DNA of 64,000 nucleotides. Source: Bin87 sp965219925. GTDB lineage: Bacteria > Chloroflexota > Dehalococcoidia > Lucifugimonadales > UBA3495. The first letter of the stretch is position 1, and every line of letters starts with the position of its first letter. The notes under the pieces were generated by a model that did not search any database, had not been told where the DNA came from, and saw only the letters and a list, made by a program, of their open reading frames with translations. Both the position numbers and the translations under genes were made by a program. The DNA lies in contig OZ244795.1 in the NCBI GenBank assembly GCA_965219925.1, forward strand, positions 3,472,001 to 3,536,000. Reading direction: 5' to 3'. Positions 1 through 9,556 of the stretch are shown here, in pieces.

Positions 1-476
1 ATGGTGGTGACATGACAAGACAGCACTTCGCCCACGTAACCGGCGTCGATCAGCTCCTTGACATACAGCAACGCGGGGCTAACCCGCGATTGCAGACCTA
101 CCGCGGTTTGCACGCCTTTGGCGCGAGCAAGGGTCGCCAGTTCTTCGGCTTCGGCGGTAGTTCGCCCCAATGGCCACTCGGTCAAGACGTGCTTCCCGGC
201 TTCGATGGCAGCCTTCGTTGGCTCATAGTGAGATGGCACCCGCACTACCACGGCCACCGCGTCGATCTCCGGCGACGACGCCATTGTCCGGAAATCGTGA
301 AAGGCGAGCTTCGCTCCAAAGGCTTGGCGCGCCTCTTCCGCGCTCTCGGGTCTGGTGGTGCAGACTGCGGTGAACTCGACATCCGGACTGGCCAGTAGCG
401 CCGGGAAGTGCGACTGGGTTGACCAGTTCGAGCTAACGTTAGCTCCCACAAACCCCAGGCGAATCTTGTTTGCCAT
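1..476 (-). CDS. Gfo/Idh/MocA-family oxidoreductase, N-terminal part (runs off the left edge)
   Basis: The reverse strand reads from an ATG at 474-476 without a stop to the window edge, giving the first 158 residues of an NAD(P)-dependent sugar or inositol dehydrogenase-like protein. The Rossmann start is visible (KIRLGFVGANVSSNW, residues 4-18). The family's EKP-like motif appears as EWPLG at 100-104, followed by the helix that leads to the ...GLQSRVSPAL segment typical of the domain boundary. The EKP lysine, usually catalytic, is replaced by Trp; this is common in subgroups that may not be dehydrogenases. The C-terminal substrate domain is outside the window, so no substrate can be given. 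Confidence 0.85.
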   Translation of the reverse strand, partial: MANKIRLGFVGANVSSNWSTQSHFPALLASPDVEFTAVCTTRPESAEEARQAFGAKLAFHDFRTMASSPEIDAVAVVVRVPSHYEPTKAAIEAGKHVLTEWPLGRTTAEAEELATLARAKGVQTAVGLQSRVSPALLYVKELIDAGYVGEVLSCHVTT

Positions 477-548
477 TACGCAGGCTCCTCAATGGTGTTT
501 GAAACAATATAACCCAAGTAAATGTCCACTCTCAACCAGAACCGAGGT

Positions 549-696
549 CTCACGCGTACCCGCTTTAATCTGTCATTGCGAGGAGCGCAGCGACGTGGCA
601 ATCTCGATGAGGTTGAACACACGTCGACGAACCGCCGTTGCTACCGCGACGAGATTGCCACGCTATGCTCGCAATGACAAAGTGGGTATGCATGAG
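549..696. repeat. Family 1 inverted-repeat element (MITE-like), outer-end type a
   Basis: The outer ends CTCACGCGTACCC and GGGTATGCATGAG are near-perfect inverted copies. Inside them TGTCATTGCGAGGAGC... pairs with ...GCTCGCAATGACA. The element has no coding capacity and lies between two genes. No matching direct repeat flanks it. Other copies are at 16431, 30385, 47596 and 58541; copies with a different outer end are at 3503, 31894 and 34770. Confidence 0.85.
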
Positions 697-899
697 GGCC
701 TCAACTCCATTGACCATTGCAGCGGTGACTACTGCGTTGGAACCTACGAGGAATTGAAACATTCGCTGACAGTCCGCATCGGGCGCAAATTGAATCGGCG
801 GAACGCGGTGTACTAATTCCGTTAGCATGGTTCTTCGCATTCGCTACGGCAAGCGGCTCAGACCAACATCATTGGCAAGCCCTAATCACTTCGCATATC

Positions 900-2162
900 C
901 TATCCCCAGTCCAGGACGAGCTGGGTCCATCGTTTGCGCACCACAACCTCGCCCGCCGACGGGAGATAATCTGTGTCAATGGGGTATGCCCTCAGGCGGA
1001 TCCGGTCGTTGGCTGGGCGGCCGGCAGCTTCCCAACGTCGCACCTGCTGGATCAGGCGCTCGGCATGGTCAGTCCATGATCCATAGCCTTGTAAATACAG
1101 CTCGAAGGCTTGAGGAACGTCCGGCTGCTCCGAAGAAGAATGATCGGGAGGGCGGGCAAACACACAAAGGCCATCATCCCCAAGCAGTCCATTAGTCCAA
1201 CATCTTCTCCACTCCCCTGATAATTCCATCAAACCTGGCACGATGCCGCGGTCTGCCATCTGATCCTCGGCGGATAGGACGCAGAAGCCGGGCTCGTGCA
1301 AACTGAGCCAGAGAGCCAGTCCGCCAAACATGACCTCACCCGGAGTTGTATATATCCCGGTGGGCGCATATTCAGACGGCCCTGACAGTAGGCGATAAAC
1401 AGCCTCTCCATCCACTTTTGTTGGATCGTCAACGGACACAACGAGCCCCGGATCCGGGCCCAAAGGAATGTACTCCAGGGGCCTGGCGAAGTCTCCCCTG
1501 AGGGGCATGAACCCGCAATCCTTGACCGATGCGCTCTCCAGTTGGTCGCCTGTTTTATCGAAGGCGATTGATTTCTGAACGCTTCGACCAACTTCTAACG
1601 GTAAGAGCAACCGTCCCCCCGGTTTCAACTGCTCCCGCCAGGCGGTAGCGATATCCCATGCTGCTACCGTCAGAATTATCCGGTCGTAAGGTGCGTGGTC
1701 GAGGTGACCGAAACCGCCGTCCTGACAAACCACGGTTACGGCGTCCAGGCCCGCCGCCCTCAAGCCGGTTCGGGCGCCTTCGACGAGGTCTTCATCGATG
1801 TCAATTGTTGTGACCTGCCCAGAATCGCCGACTATGTGCGCCATCAGACCCGCGTTATAGCCTGAACCGGCGCCTATCTCCAATACGCGGTGCCCCGGTT
1901 GCAAGTCCAGTTGCTCCAGCATTATGGCCATCATGGTGGGCTGCGAAGACGAACTGACTAGCTGTCCGTTCTGGAGCTTGGTAAGAATCGCTTCATCACG
2001 GTAGACCCTTTCCAAAGGCACTTCAGGCAGGAACAGGTGCCGTGGGACAGCTCTGAAGGCTTCCTCCACCCTCGGGGACTGGATTGCCCCCTTGCTCTTG
2101 AGTTCTTCCACGTAGTTTCCGTGGAGCCGAGTGATTTGGTTAGCGTCCGACGACCCTGGCAT
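900..2162 (-). CDS. PCMT-like SAM-dependent methyltransferase with a long C-terminal extension
   Basis: The first ~210 residues match the protein-L-isoaspartate O-methyltransferase fold: VPRHLFLPE near 39-47, the SSSSQPTMM substrate loop at 70-78 and SAM motif I VLEIGAGSGYNA at 93-104. A classical Pcm is about 210 residues; this protein has 420. The extra half has no motif I recognise, although it starts with repair-enzyme-like strands (RPLEYIPLGP). Extended PCMT proteins occur as peptide-modifying enzymes in actinobacterial RiPP clusters, but no precursor peptide or lanthipeptide enzyme is visible nearby. The substrate is therefore open: damaged L-isoaspartyl protein or a dedicated peptide. 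Confidence 0.8.
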   Translation of the reverse strand: MPGSSDANQITRLHGNYVEELKSKGAIQSPRVEEAFRAVPRHLFLPEVPLERVYRDEAILTKLQNGQLVSSSSQPTMMAIMLEQLDLQPGHRVLEIGAGSGYNAGLMAHIVGDSGQVTTIDIDEDLVEGARTGLRAAGLDAVTVVCQDGGFGHLDHAPYDRIILTVAAWDIATAWREQLKPGGRLLLPLEVGRSVQKSIAFDKTGDQLESASVKDCGFMPLRGDFARPLEYIPLGPDPGLVVSVDDPTKVDGEAVYRLLSGPSEYAPTGIYTTPGEVMFGGLALWLSLHEPGFCVLSAEDQMADRGIVPGLMELSGEWRRCWTNGLLGDDGLCVFARPPDHSSSEQPDVPQAFELYLQGYGSWTDHAERLIQQVRRWEAAGRPANDRIRLRAYPIDTDYLPSAGEVVVRKRWTQLVLDWG

Positions 2163-2238
2163 CGATATCTCCCTCAGGCCAGCATCGCTCTAAGGTGACC
2201 GAATGCTGTGTTACTGGTTCGGCCTCCCCTATGGCATC

Positions 2239-2364
2239 CAGGACGATTGCAAAGTCCCTTGACACCCGCTCATGGTGAGCTTGTCGAACCACGGGCAACC
2301 ATCCTTCGACGGGCTCAGGATGAGCGGAGAGAACAGGCTAGTCAACGACTTTGCAATCATCCTG
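2239..2364. repeat. Inverted-repeat element related to family 2
   Basis: CAGGACGATTGCAAAGTC at the left pairs with GACTTTGCAATCATCCTG at the right (one mismatch). The interior carries the family 2 arms (CTCATGGTGAGCTTGTCGAA / TTCGACGGGCTCAGGATGAG). Its right end abuts the stop codon (2365-2367) of the lyase gene that ends here, so it sits exactly where a transcript terminator would be. Confidence 0.75.
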
Positions 2365-3258
2365 TTATGGCAGGTACTTGTCCTCCATCTCCCGGATGCG
2401 CTGCGCCCCCAGGATACCTCCGTTGCTGGCCACGCCCCACCTGCTTTGAGAAGCCGTCGCCAGGAAATCGTCGATGGCGCCGGTGCCGCGTTCCTGGAAA
2501 TCGCTGAGGAAGTCCCAGGATGCCTGAAGCCCGGCCATGGTAGTGAGGCCGGGATACCAGGCCGCGGCGGCTCCGGCTTCCTGCAACTCTTCCAAAGTGG
2601 GATGTGTCTGGCTCCCGTGGGTGAACAGGGGCAGCACCGGACCGGGAATCCGCCGGATGGCTTCCTGGTTGTCCTCCCAGGACGATACGGCGGGGCAGAC
2701 TACGTCCACGTTGGTCTGGCTCTTGTAGGCCAGGCAGCGTTCCATAACCTCCTCGAAGGTTGCCCCGGGGACGCCAGCGTAATCGCATCTGGCCACGATT
2801 ACGAAGTCCGGGTCCAGCTCCATCTTGGCGTCCATGGCGGCCCGTAGTTTGCCCACCATCTCCTCGATGGAAACGCACCGGCGGCGAGGGCCGCTCTTGG
2901 GTGGGTAGGTCTGGTCCTCCAGGTGGGTGCCGGCTATCCCGGCCCGGATGTACTCCTTCACCGTCTCATAAACCGTAACGGCGTCTCCGTAGCCGGTATC
3001 CATGTCAACGAAAGCCGGAATGTCCACCGTGTTTACGATGCGCCTGGCATTGTCCACCATGTCTCGCATACTGGTCCCGCCCTCGGTCCAACCCAGAAGT
3101 TGGGCAGAGGTATTTCCCCCGGACATGTAAAAAGCCTCGAACCCCAGCGCTTCGGCCATCTTCGCGCCCATGGCGTTCATGCCGCCGGCCAGAACGAAAA
3201 TCTCCGGACGCTCAAACAGCTCCTTGAGCCTGGTAGTCATACGTTTCTTCTCTTGCAT
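2365..3258 (-). CDS. Isocitrate lyase/PEP mutase family protein
   Basis: About 297 residues, the normal length for the methylisocitrate lyase/PEP mutase/oxaloacetate hydrolase group. Visible landmarks are the metal-binding DMDTGYGD near residues 85-92, HLEDQ near 112-116, and the mobile-loop segment YPPKSGPRRRC, which replaces the KKCGH loop of true isocitrate lyases. The ATG at 3258 is preceded by GGGGGA at good spacing; an in-frame GTG lies just upstream and another ATG 18 bases downstream. The family cleaves or forms C-C or C-P bonds in small 2-hydroxy or oxo acids with Mg2+. The exact substrate cannot be read from sequence. A paralog lies at 20144-21031. Confidence 0.85.
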   Translation of the reverse strand: MQEKKRMTTRLKELFERPEIFVLAGGMNAMGAKMAEALGFEAFYMSGGNTSAQLLGWTEGGTSMRDMVDNARRIVNTVDIPAFVDMDTGYGDAVTVYETVKEYIRAGIAGTHLEDQTYPPKSGPRRRCVSIEEMVGKLRAAMDAKMELDPDFVIVARCDYAGVPGATFEEVMERCLAYKSQTNVDVVCPAVSSWEDNQEAIRRIPGPVLPLFTHGSQTHPTLEELQEAGAAAAWYPGLTTMAGLQASWDFLSDFQERGTGAIDDFLATASQSRWGVASNGGILGAQRIREMEDKYLP

Positions 3259-3502
3259 CACTCTTCCCCCTTTCGGTGTGGATTCTCCGGGCGCGGCGCG
3301 TGCTCTGCGTGGTAGTGGTCATGGGCGGCAGTGTAACAAAATGGGCGCTTTCGTTGCATCGTCCAACTTTGAATCCCGACGGTGCGAGGCGCTTCAAGGG
3401 GCCGTCCTCGCCATAGAAGCAGATTTCGCAGCGTTTCTTTGACCCGGCTCGGATCGTCCATCGGCTGTGATGCGCCGGTTCCAGCTATTCCAGACCAGGC
3501 AC

Positions 3503-3647
3503 CAGGGCCTTTCGGTTTTCCTCATGTCATTGCGAGCGCAGCGTGGCAATCTCGTCGCCGTAGCAATGATGGTTCCCCGGCACGTGCTCAACCTCAACGA
3601 GATTGCCACGTCGCTGCGCTCCTCGCAATGACAACCGAATGACCCTG
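3503..3647. repeat. Family 1 inverted-repeat element, outer-end type b, with 10-bp direct repeats
   Basis: The 145-bp element begins CAGGGCCTTTCGGTT and ends AACCGAATGACCCTG. The core is the same CATTGCGAG...CTCGCAATG hairpin as type a. The 10-mer GACCAGGCAC occurs directly before (3493-3502) and directly after (3648-3657) the element, as expected for a target-site duplication. Confidence 0.9.
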
Positions 3648-3663
3648 GACCAGGCACGACCAG

Positions 3664-3780
3664 GACTTTTCAAAGTCCTCCGACCTTCGCTCATAGTGAG
3701 CTTGTCGAACCATCGGCAACCGTCCTTCGACAGGCTCAGGACGAGCGGGTGTTTAATTCCACAATTTTGAAAAGGCCATG
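3664..3780. repeat. Family 2 inverted-repeat element
   Basis: Arms GCTCATAGTGAGCTTGTCGA and CTTCGACAGGCTCAGGACGA lie between ends reading GACTTTTCAAAGT and ACAATTTTGAAAAGG. Similar units are at 13855, 46168 and 57259. It lies only 7 bases beyond the direct repeat of the family 1 element on its left. Confidence 0.75.
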
Positions 3781-4107
3781 CGTAGCGTGGCAATCCCGTT
3801 CCTATCCTACCCAAAAATCCGGTTCATCCGGTTCATCCAGGTAAAAACTCTCGCACTCCCGCTCATCCTGAGCCCGTCGAAGGATCATCCTGAGATAGTC
3901 GAGGGACGTGGCATTCCCGTTGCGGCTGCCGGGGACAAAACCCGGAGCGATCCCTGTGCGCCGCCGTCGAAAAAGCGATCCGCACACACTTACCTTCATT
4001 GCATTACCGGTTGAGGTCTGTCGCCGTGTTCACACCTTTCACCAACGTCCGCAACGTCCTCCGTCTGCGGGGGCCTGCTTCCGCCCCCCTGCGAAAAGTG
4101 GTGCAAA
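3781..4107. other. Gene-free stretch before the PKD pseudogene
   Basis: Contains a partial family 2 arm (CATCCTGAGCCCGTCGAAGG) around 3863-3910 and no convincing gene. The short ORFs here are repeat-derived. A promoter for the following gene would have to lie in its last 100 bases, but no clear -35/-10 pair is visible. Confidence 0.5.
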
Positions 4108-5907
4108 ATGACGCCGCGCCGGCTGGCCGGCCAGTTCCTGGTCCTCGCCACCGTGGCCCTGCTGGCCCTGGCCGGGGGAGTCCTGCTTTCCGGCGGGACG
4201 GCTATGGCCCAGGACGACTTCATTGACTACGACGTCGATAACGACCGCCTCATCGAGGTGTCCAACCTGGCGCAGCTGAACGCCATGCGCTGGGACGGAT
4301 TTGGCAACGGCGCTCCCACCTCCGCCGACCAAGCCGCGTATCTCGAAGCCTTCCCCGGCGGCAACGTCGTGACATCCCCGAAAATGGGCTGCCCGATGAC
4401 CTGCAAGGGCTATGAACTCACCGCCGACCTGGACTTCGACACCAATGGCAACCTCACTGCCGACGCCGGCGACGAATACTGGAACGACGGGGCCGGCTGG
4501 GCGCCCATTTTCGGGCGGACCAGCGGCAGTTCCTTTGAGGCTATTTTCGAGGGTAACGGCCACGTCATTTCCAACCTGTCCATCAACCGGACGACCGGCC
4601 GGAACGGGCTGTTCAGGCATATCTTTAATGAGGTGACCGTCCGCGAAGATGGTACCCCCACAATGACGGCACTGGCCACGGCAGCATAGGCACCTACACG
4701 CTGTCCCATAAGGCGCAGGTCGTCCTTGAGTGGCGATGTGACTGCAAGCGGGACTGGCCGGTGGAAGGCGTCGCGCCCAGGCAATATACGGCTGGTCGCC
4801 GGCGAAAGCCCCGGCCGGGATCTGACCTGCCAATTGGAGCAGATTGTCGGGCCGCAACTGGCAGGCACTGTGATGAACGGCGCGGAGCCCAGGACGGTCG
4901 AGATTTATCAGCAGCAGGAAGACGGAAGCTTTGTGACCTATAACGCGCCCAGGGGCATCATCCCTGGGGCTCGAGGAAGGCACCGACGCGGTGGGCATCC
5001 TCATCCACGGTTTGGAAAACTATGGCACACCGGCCGGCGAATACCAGTTCCAGGTGACCGCAACCGACAAGCGGGGCCAATGGCGTCAGTCCCTCCTACG
5101 GCCCCGACCCTGACCGAGACCTACCCTGAGTTCATCAACCTGTGGTTCAAGCTTACCGTGACCGACCGTAACGGCAACCAGGACAGCGACACGGTGTACG
5201 TCCGGATCGAGGACCTGAGCCCGGAGACGTTCCAGATACCGCCCGCCGCCCACACGGTGGTCAACTACCCGGAGGGGGCCGAGGCTTTCCTGGAGAACAC
5301 CCGGGTAACCCCGGACGGCAGCGGCAGCAACGAGCCTGGACAACGGCCGCATTGTCAGCTACCTGTGGGAGCAGATTGGCCTGACCGGGGCACGCTAAGC
5401 AACGCCACCCGCAGCCGAGCCACCTTCACTACGCCCACCGGCCTGAGCGCCTTCACCACCCACCGCTTCCGGCTGACGGTGACGGACAACAAGAATCTGA
5501 CGCACACCGCCGAGGTGACCGTCAGGGTCAAGGCCGCGCCGACGGCGGAAGCCGGCGAAAACCAGGAGGTCAAGGAAGGGGCCACCATCACACTGCGGGG
5601 CAGCGGCACAGGCTACCCCGGGGAGACACTGACCTATCTGTGGTCAGGGGTACAGACGGAAACCCCCGGCGCGCCCATCCTGATCCTGCCAACGGACACG
5701 GCCAGCGCCACGCTCACCGTCACCGCGCCCACCGGCCTGACCGCCGACGCGGGCTACCACTTCTTCCTCACCGTTGTCGACTACGACTGCTTGACGGCGA
5801 CTGGTGAGGCGTTCGTCCGGGTGAAGGCGGCCAACGCGGTCAAGCGCCCGACGGCCCACGCTGGCCCCGACCAGACCAACAAACGAATATGCCATGACCG
5901 GGTTTGA
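4108..5907 (+). pseudogene. Secreted PKD/cadherin-like repeat surface protein, multiply frameshifted
   Basis: The start is sound: MTPRRLAGQFLVLATVALLA leads into a signal peptide ending near AMAQ, then a segment with DLDFD and IFEGNGHVISNLSI as in GLUG-type envelope proteins. The frame is lost near 4640 and recovered several times. TATDKRGQW (near 5060), LTVTDRNGNQDSDTVYV (near 5155), DNGRIVSYLWEQIG (near 5340) and LTVTDNKNLTHTAEVTV (near 5475) are successive PKD-type repeat pieces in different frames. At least four frame changes are needed to read it through, and the end after GPDQTNK near 5880 looks truncated. It was probably an exported adhesin-like protein; it is now a pseudogene unless the assembly is poor here. 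Confidence 0.75.
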
Positions 5908-5961
5908 GGCACTGGGCTTGGAATTGGTGAGGGTTGGCGATTATCAGAATTTTTTCATCTA

Positions 5962-6690
5962 CTACGGTGGTAAGCTCGGGATTCCATCGGGGTCGTAAAT
6001 CTCTTTGAGATGTGTTGATATCCAGCGATTCTGTCCGTTTAAATGCAAAGCGAAAATGTCCATATGGTTATTGGCTACGGTTGCGGATTTGCGTAGCGCC
6101 AACAGCTTGTCCTGTTCCTGGGCACTGAGCTTCTGGTGGGCGATTGTTCGGCGTAGGCGTACTTGCGCACGGTGTCTCGTGCGATCCCGAGTTCCTTGGC
6201 GACGGCCCACAGGGACAGCCCTTTCAGCCTAGCCTGCTAGATCGCCTTCCACCAGGCCTTCTGGGTGGGCGTAGGCGGACGCTCCCACGGGTTCGGCGCC
6301 TTGCAGACGACATCCTTTTCTGCAACGGTCTTGACCGTTGCCTCGTCCAGATGCACCGGTTCCAAGGCGGATGATAGACGACAATTAGTCCTGCCGGCTG
6401 TTGCCTCATTGAGAGATGTTACCGAAACTTTAGCCACCTGGAGCCCACCCCAGGCAGCGTTAATTCCGGCATTGCAGGGGGTCCGCCATGGGTTCACCAG
6501 CCGTGGCGTAGACCAGCTTTTTTGCCATGATGCCGCGCCACTGCTGCACGCTGCGTTGCAGCGTGCGCAAGTGAGTGTCGCTGAAACGGTCGGGATGGGT
6601 AGACTTCAGCCGGTTCAGCAGGGCGATGGCCTTAGCGTCCGGGTCTTCCCGCAACCAGGAACTGTCAAGGGCGGCAGTAAAGTGGGCCAC
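5962..6690 (-). pseudogene. Degenerate transposase remnants
   Basis: Two pieces are readable on the reverse strand. One (about 6690-6460) contains LRTLQRSVQQWRGIMAKKL, a segment seen near the C-terminus of some DDE transposases. The other (about 6330-6100) reads NPWERPPTPTQKAWWKAI, a stop, then GLSLWAVAKELGIARDTVRK, a helix-turn-helix typical of ISL3-like proteins. Stops and frame changes separate the pieces and no terminal repeats are evident. The family assignment is tentative. Confidence 0.45.
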
Positions 6691-7191
6691 GTGGGCGGGA
6701 TTTCGGGGCGATTTCGGCGGGTAAAAGATGCGCGATAAGGTCCATTACCGCGAGGCGAATTAATGCACGTCAACACGGGATTTCGACCCCATTTCCACAT
6801 AATTCCCACGCCGGGGAAACGTGCCTCTCCATGCCCTGAGCCGGAGGAAACCGGCTTCGATACAATGCCGGTTTTCCGGTGTGTCCAAATCGCCGGACGC
6901 ATTCCACAGTTCCAGAAACGGTGGTCTGAAGATCGGCGGTGATATTATTTCTACCGCTAACGGCTGTCATGATGATCGCCTCCGGCGGAACGGCCGGCAA
7001 TGAGTACGTCAAGCATCCACACTCTGCGGCAATCCGCCACCAGTTGCTGGAATGCCTACCATCCAGGCATAGCCTGGGACTCCGCATCCACAACTGAATC
7101 GGAGCCGGATCACGACCGTTCGCGAGAAGTCAATGTGCGAGCCGGCCGGGGCTTTTTTGCAACAGCCGCGGCCACCGGTATGGAGACAAAC
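6691..7191. other. Gene-free stretch upstream of the DHH gene
   Basis: About 500 bases with no supportable gene, repeat family member or RNA. An upstream extension of the DHH reading frame from 7000 is open but has no family similarity and is preceded by no ribosome binding site. Confidence 0.4.
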
Positions 7192-8067
7192 ATGCAAAGA
7201 GAGAAGACCGCGGTCATTTACCATGCGTCATGCCCCGACGGGTTCGGCGCCGCGTGGGCTGCCCACCGTGTTCTGGGAGAATGTGCCCAGTACCTGCCCA
7301 TGAATCACGGCGACCCGGTCCCCCAGATGGATGACGACGCCAGGGTTTACATCCTGGACTTCTCCTTTGACCGGGAACGGATGGGCGAGCTGCATCGCAG
7401 GCATGGGCAGGACAACGTGATTCTGCTGGACCACCACGTCACAGCAGAGCAGGAACTGGCCGAACTGCCCAACTGCCATATAGACCTCTCCAAATCGGGC
7501 GCCGTCCTGAGCTGGGAACACTTTCACACCGGGTTGGCGGTGCCCACGCTCCTGCTCTACGTCCAGGACAAGGACCTTTGGACCTGGGAATTGCCCGATA
7601 GCCGCGTCGTATCCGCGTATCTGAGTTCACGCGAGATGGACTTCGCTACCTGGGACAACATCGCCCGGGACTTTGAGACTGCCGAGGGCCACCTGCGAGC
7701 GGTGGAAGCCGGCAAGGCCATCCTCCTGAGCAAGCAACAGGACGTCCGACAGATCGCCCAGTCAGCACACTTCGGGCAAGTGGGAGAACATCTGGTTCCG
7801 GTGGTCAACTCACCGATCATGCAGAGCGAAATCGGCGAGTACCTGGTCAACACGCATCCGGAGTCGCCGTTCGCGGCCATTTACTTTGACGTGTCGCCCA
7901 CGGTCAGAAAGTGGAGCCTGCGCAGGCGCAGCAACGGCTTCGACGTGAGCCGGTTGGCCAAGCAGTTCGGCGGCGGAGGGCACCCGGCCGCCGCCGGATT
8001 CAGCCAGCCCATCCAGAGCCAGCCACCGGTGGTTCGGGCCGAGCCGCCGCCGTCAGCAACAACGTAG
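7192..8067 (+). CDS. DHH/DHHA1-family phosphoesterase
   Basis: Predicted Mn2+-dependent phosphoesterase of the RecJ/NrnA superfamily, cytoplasmic. SCPDGFGAAW at residues 13-22 is the first DHH-family motif, ILDFSFD at 54-60 carries the metal-binding aspartate, and LLDHH at 78-82 is the signature. The C-terminal DHHA1 glycine loop GGGGHPAAAGF lies near 260. Family members degrade short oligoribonucleotides or hydrolyse pAp or cyclic dinucleotides; which applies here is not visible. The ATG at 7192 is chosen because GGAG stands 8 bases before it. An ATG at 7180 and a longer frame from 7000 are possible but less likely. It is flanked by transposon debris and probably transcribed alone. Confidence 0.8.
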   Translation: MQREKTAVIYHASCPDGFGAAWAAHRVLGECAQYLPMNHGDPVPQMDDDARVYILDFSFDRERMGELHRRHGQDNVILLDHHVTAEQELAELPNCHIDLSKSGAVLSWEHFHTGLAVPTLLLYVQDKDLWTWELPDSRVVSAYLSSREMDFATWDNIARDFETAEGHLRAVEAGKAILLSKQQDVRQIAQSAHFGQVGEHLVPVVNSPIMQSEIGEYLVNTHPESPFAAIYFDVSPTVRKWSLRRRSNGFDVSRLAKQFGGGGHPAAAGFSQPIQSQPPVVRAEPPPSATT

Positions 8068-8074
8068 TACCCAG

Positions 8075-9273
8075 TCACATTTGTATTGATGGGTAGAGGG
8101 ATTTGAGCTTGATGCGGGCGTCTGCGGTGGTGAAGCGCCAGTCCACCCGAAAGCCCTGCCGATTCCGCCGGTGTTCCCATGCCCCGGTTTCCTGCTCCAG
8201 GATTTCCCGGCTGGGGATCCGGCGGTCCAGGCATTGCCGGTCCAGAACCCCGATTTCAATCTCCGCCATATTCAGCCAACTGCCGTGCTTGGGCATGTAG
8301 TGAATCTCCAGCCGTTCGGCGATGCGCCGGGCCTCCGCTGGCTCAAAGGCCTCGTACAGCGAGGCCGGATGATGGGTGTTCAGATTGTCCATCACCAGCA
8401 CGATACGCTCCCGGTCGGGATAGTCCTCGTCCACCAGCTTCCGCACCACCTCCGCCCAGTCAACCTTGGTGCGCCGGTCCGTCACTTCCACCCGTCGCCA
8501 CCCCTCCAACGGAGCGAACAGCATGAACAGGTTGCTCACCCCGTTGCGCTGGTATTCATAATCGTAGGCCATGACTGAACCAGGCCGCGGCCGGCGGACG
8601 GGCCAGCCGAGTCTCCCCAACCAGTTGCTTGCTGGTCTCGTCCAGGCACACCAGCACTTCCTTGTCTTCATAGCTGCGGTGATAGACCCCCAGCACGTCT
8701 TCCATGGCGCACACAAAATCGGCGCTGCCCTGGGGCGGCAGGCACCAGCACTCTTTCAGCCAGGGTTTCAGTTGGTTTTTTCAAGGTCCGGCGCACCGTC
8801 TCGTCGCTGATGCTCTCCACTATCTCTCCTTCCACCAGTCCGTCGGCCAGCAGTTGCAACGTCCAACTGACTCGTCCCTCCGGTGGCGGCGAGCAGGCCA
8901 GGGCAATCAGGTGGGCCTCACCCTGACCATCCAACTTCTTCCGGCGCCGGTTCAGTTGCTCTTTGCGACCCAGAGCGGCCGCCACTCCCTCCTCCACACA
9001 GCGGCGGCGTACCCGTTCCACCGTGGCGGTGCCCACCTGCAGGGCCCGGGCGATCTCCTGGTCCATCATTGGCCCCTCGGCCTGATTCTCATCGCTCAGC
9101 AGCAGGATGCGGGCGTGAGTCTGCTTATAAGCCGCCGCCCAGCCCCTGGAAACCAATGCCTTCAGTTCCTCCTGTTCCTCTACCGTCAGTTCTACCCGGT
9201 ACTTCTTCACCATAACCTCCCTCACCACTTCCCCATTTGTTCCTGTTTCTACTTGACCTTCACATCCTACCAT
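8075..9273 (-). pseudogene. IS630-family transposase, two frameshifts
   Basis: The N-terminal part (from about 9213) has the helix-turn-helix region ending ATVERVRRRCVEEGV. The C-terminal part shows the DDE core: VLVCLDETSKQL, then VLVMDNLNTHHPASLYE and WLNMAEIEIGVLDRQC. The full protein is recovered only by changing frame twice: at the run of six A near 8780 (five would keep frame) and near 8590, before PGSVMAYDYEYQRNG. So the copy is inactive unless these are base-calling errors. A related broken copy is at 36170-36891. Confidence 0.85.
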
Positions 9274-9412
9274 CCATCATTGCAATGGTGGTAGGCCACT
9301 AGCCTGGCTGCAAGTGGTTCACCGCTGACCAGATTATGCGTTATTATCCTTCCCCAACTCGCCAAAATCCAAATGCGATAGCCCTGGAGAACAGGTGCAG
9401 GGCAAACGCATT

Positions 9413-9556
9413 CTAGTAGTCCAACAGCATTGAATTGATGGAATGAACGCCCTCACTCTAACCCTCTCCCTCTGAGAGAGGGAACTATTGAATGAAAGAC
9501 CCGGGCAGTTACGCCAATCCCATCAACTCATCGTTTCAAAAATTTCGGACTACTAG
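9413..9556. repeat. Family 3 inverted-repeat element
   Basis: Begins CTAGTAGTCCAAC and ends ATTTCGGACTACTAG. The 144-bp copy has an interior with a short CCCTCTCCCTCTGAGAGAGGG hairpin-like unit. The IS5-type element that follows has been inserted at its terminal CTAG. Better-preserved copies are at 25360 and 54063. Confidence 0.75.

Noticed and set aside
549..696. CRISPR array made of the CATTGCGAG repeat
   Set aside because: The repeats are paired in inverse orientation within single elements, not direct repeats with spacers, and no cas gene is present.
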